From Ditylenchus dipsaci (lineage: Eukaryota > Nematoda > Chromadorea > Rhabditida > Anguinidae), in NCBI GenBank assembly GCA_004194705.1, contig SADC01000048.1, positions 186,001 through 250,000 on the forward strand: a stretch of DNA of 64,000 bases, in the 5' to 3' direction. Shown in pieces: positions 61,553-64,000 of the stretch. The position numbers were made by a program, and so were the translations under genes. The notes below the pieces were generated by a model, which was not told the DNA's origin, searched no databases, and was given only the letters and a program-made list of their open reading frames with translations. The stretch's first letter is position 1; each line of letters opens with the position of its first letter.

Positions 61553-62218
61553 TTTGCTTGATGGGCCAAGGTAAACCAACCTGAACGGGTATCCAGATAT
61601 TCTAAAAATATAACCACTTTTGGTTATATTATATTGTGTTATATTTAGATGAAGATTTTTATCTATTCTTTAACGGTTTTGATTGGTTTATTATGATTTG
61701 TTTAATTTTTTTTGGTTATTTGGACATAAAAAGATTTGAACCGAACCGGACCGGCAAAAAAGGTTCAGACCGGGATAATTCCCGGGAATATTCCCGACAA
61801 AGATTCAGATCGGTCTTATTCCAACCGTAAAAGGCGTACAAAAGAGGGGGGAGTGATGGGCTAACCAGTCTATAGCTCCTCCCGTTTGGTTTTTTTTAGC
61901 ATTTTTTAGTTTTTTTCAGCCTTATTCTGCTCTTTTTGCCATTTCAGCATGTAATTTAGCATGTAAGGTGAAGGGGATTCGCGATATCCCACGTGCACCG
62001 TCGACGCATAAAGTACCCGTTTGAAACGGGATATTTACCATCAAAATAAAACTTTAGCTCTTAATTGACAAATTTTGAAATTCCTTTTTTCCTTTACAAA
62101 TTATTTATTTCTCAGAAATTTTTTTGACCTAGTTGTAGAAAAGAGATGGAATTGTTAGTTACAGAAAAAAAAATCAACATATTATGTAAAAATTTCGGAA
62201 AGCCTTTCGGGTCCAAAT
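61553..62218. other. Intergenic, repeat fragments
   Basis: An AATTCCCGGGAATATTCCCG palindrome lies at 61777, related to the tandem unit. No coding signal that I can support. Confidence 0.4.
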
Positions 62219-63135
62219 CAGGGCTGTTCACTCTTCCGGAAGATTCTTCCGGAGGGAAGAAATTTCTTCCTCTTCCTCTTCCGACCGGAAGAAGGATGAG
62301 GAAGATGGAAGAGACGAAAATTTTGGGTGGAAGAGGGATGAGGAAGACGGAAGAGACGAAAATTTGGGTGGAAGAGGGATGAGGAAGAGACGAAAATTTT
62401 GGGTGGAAGAGGAAGAGCAAATTTTTTCTGCATTATGCAAAGTTTTTCTGTTTTTCTGCTTCTGCGTCCGGTTGTGAAATTCTGAATCCCAAAATACCGC
62501 AATTAATGGCGAAGACATAGAAGAGAATATTTGGAACGTTTTAGCTACCACGATTGGCAAAATTGGCATACGACCTCCTCATCATTCCAGCAACTTCACA
62601 AGCTCCAGAGAGAGGATTCTCAAGGCTGTCCATCAATTCGGGAGGAGTCAAAGGGTGCTCATTGCTGGTCTACTGCGAAGAAAGGTCTCGCTAGGCTTCA
62701 ACTCCATCATATTGAATCAGCGATTATTTTTGATTTATTGCTGTTCTTGCTGACTGTTAAAACAAATAAATAATCATTGTCTCATCGTTAATACTCTCTT
62801 ATCTTATCGTATTCTTCCGAAGAGGAAGAAATTTCTTCCTCTTCCTGGAAGAAATTTCTTCCTCTTCCTCTTCCGACCGGAAGAAGTATGAGGAAGATGG
62901 AAGAGACGAAACTTTTGGGCGAAAGAGGGATGAGGAAGAGGAAGAGACGAAAAATTTGCGTGGAAGAGGGATGAGGAAGATGGAAGAGACGAAAATTTTG
63001 GGTGGAAGAGGATGAGGAAGACGGAAGAGACGAAAATTTTGCGTGGAAGAGGATGAGGAAGATGGAAGAGACGAAAATTTTGGGTGGAAGAGGGATGAGG
63101 AAGAGGAAGAGCTAAATCAAATTTGAACAGAACTG
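62219..63135 (+). mobile_element. hAT element with transposase relic and GAAGAGG minisatellite ends
   Basis: It begins CAGGGCTGTTCACTCTTCC and ends TTTGAACAGAACTG. GTCCAAAT is duplicated exactly at 62211-62218 and 63136-63143. Both subterminal parts (62260-62410, 62815-63110) are tandem units of GGAAGAGACGAAAATTTTGG about 38-40 bp long, in the same orientation. The middle carries the hAT dimerisation-domain relic. Confidence 0.82.
62545..62694 (+). pseudogene. hAT transposase C-terminal relic
   Basis: The frame LPRLAKLAYDLLIIPATS, QAPERGFSRLS matches the hAT dimerisation region (P-x-TS-xxx-ER-x-FS), then degenerates and stops after about 50 codons. It lies between the hAT-type ends at 62219 and 63135 and is in the expected orientation, so it is probably the remnant of that element's own transposase. 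Confidence 0.6.
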
Positions 63136-63289
63136 GTCCAAATATGCGTTTTTGAGGAATAATTTTTTTCTCCGTGTTTTAAAGGCAAAATTATGGATTT
63201 TCTTCCAGAAACAGAATCGTTCAGACCTGCACTATTTATTTAAAAAAAACTACACATCAATATGTTTGTTAGTTGCTGAGTTGCCCCGA

Positions 63290-63560
63290 AAGGGTCGAAA
63301 AGAGCTTGGCTGATCGGGGTTGAGGTGCGCACACACACCTCAGACACAAATCACTCTGGTTGAATGAAGAAAGCTTGGAGGGGCTTGGTTGCTTGGAGTT
63401 GAGATGCGCACACCCACATAACTTAAACGCAATCACTCGAAAGTAACTCTGGATGCATGAAAAAACATGCATACCAGAGTTATTTACGCTTTAGCTACCT
63501 TCTCTTTTTCGTTTCTTTTTTTCAGCTCCCTCCATGCATCCAGAGTCACTCACGAGTGAT
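63290..63560. repeat. Dispersed repeat, copy 3
   Basis: GAGATGCGCACACCCACATA and CATGAAAAAACATGCATACCAG match 6462-6552; a shortened GAGGTGCGCACACACACCTC copy lies just before (63321). The terminal pair ACTCTGGATGCATG / CATGCATCCAGAGT (63451, 63532) is inverted. Confidence 0.55.
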
Positions 63561-63682
63561 TTTAAAATAGTTATTTTGGTGTCTTAAGGATAAAGTTAGT
63601 ATATTTATAGTGTTGTATAACCAGAGATCCCAAGTGAACGTAATATTTGACAAACAGATCATATTCTTCATCGTATATTTAG

Positions 63683-63869
63683 GAATCGCGAGAAGAATCT
63701 CATCAGAATTGAAGATCGCCAAACCTGGGCTGAAGAGTTTGTCAAAAAGAATGTCCAGGAAGTGATATACTCTCTGAATGAGGTCAATGCAGGTGACCTC
63801 AGTAAAAAACGAATTTACTCAAATTTCCGAGAAATTGACAGCCGCTCATCTTCATGGAAAACCTTGTAG
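63683..63869 (+). CDS. Unrecognised gene, last exon
   Basis: After a TATATTTAG acceptor a 62-codon frame runs to TAG: NREKNLIRIEDRQTWAEEF, VKKNVQEVIYSLNEVN, KRIYSNFREID, ending SSSWKTL. It is charged, helical and non-repetitive, unlike the surrounding DNA. Family unknown. The preceding exons were not found; 59.0-63.1 kb is mostly repeats. Confidence 0.5.
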
Positions 63870-64000
63870 AAATTACAGTGGAAAATATGTTTTATCAATG
63901 TTTGTATTCTCTTTTTTATAGTAAGTTCTTTTTGGGTGTCTTGAACTATGAAAGATCTTCAAAAATAGAGTCAAACACATGGTTTTTTTCAGGCTCAAAT

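Noticed and set aside
62112..62569. Minus-strand frames rich in Ser, Leu and Pro
   Set aside because: Translations of the GAAGAGG minisatellite; the plus strand carries the hAT relic instead.

Overview
This is eukaryotic, AT-rich, gene-poor and transposon-dense DNA. The coding signal comes as short exons joined by GT-AG introns, many only 42-70 bp. Recognisable proteins are metazoan: RNA polymerase III subunit RPC9, TRAP-gamma, a Tudor-domain protein, a DM-domain (doublesex/mab-3) factor, ribosomal protein eL41, a terminal uridylyltransferase and an Elongin B copy. Tiny introns, splice-acceptor sequence abutting several start codons (suggesting spliced-leader trans-splicing) and the DM factor make a nematode my best guess. 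The phylum is inferred, not proven.

Layout. 1-3.3 kb (minus): an unrecognised gene running off the left edge, then RPC9. 4.7-10.8 kb (plus): TRAP-gamma, whose 5.4-kb first intron is a nest of inverted-repeat elements. 11.1-23.1 kb (plus): a 13-exon Tudor gene with hAT, TTAA and other elements in its introns. 25.7-26.7 kb: a 1-kb element with a perfect 9-bp target duplication carrying spliced Elongin B-like exons. 28.9-33.7 kb: unrecognised exons. 38.6-44.5 kb (plus): the DM gene. 45-49.3 kb: a hAT transposase relic, a Merlin/IS1595-like fragment, two palindromic mariner-like elements and eL41 (minus). 50.0-52.2 kb: an element with long inverted repeats and a perfect 8-bp duplication that encodes a FLYWCH zinc finger plus ULP1-type cysteine protease. 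54.6-56.9 kb: a 27-bp-unit array with a higher-order repeat. 57.0-59.0 kb (plus): CCHC-knuckle uridylyltransferase. 60.3-61.6 kb: four tandem 304-bp units. 62.2-63.1 kb: a hAT element with a transposase relic. 63.7 kb: last exon of an unrecognised gene.

Two threads tie this together. First, at least two MULE-like elements appear to carry host-type genes (Elongin B; FLYWCH+ULP1), which is the most novel content. Second, conserved reading frames are repeatedly broken by what look like missing bases in short homopolymers (RPC9, TRAP-gamma twice, Tudor, uridylyltransferase, Elongin B). Exon phases agree once a base is restored, so these are more likely consensus errors than mutations. The genes do not form a pathway; they are unrelated neighbours, although the Tudor and uridylyltransferase genes could both act in small-RNA biology.
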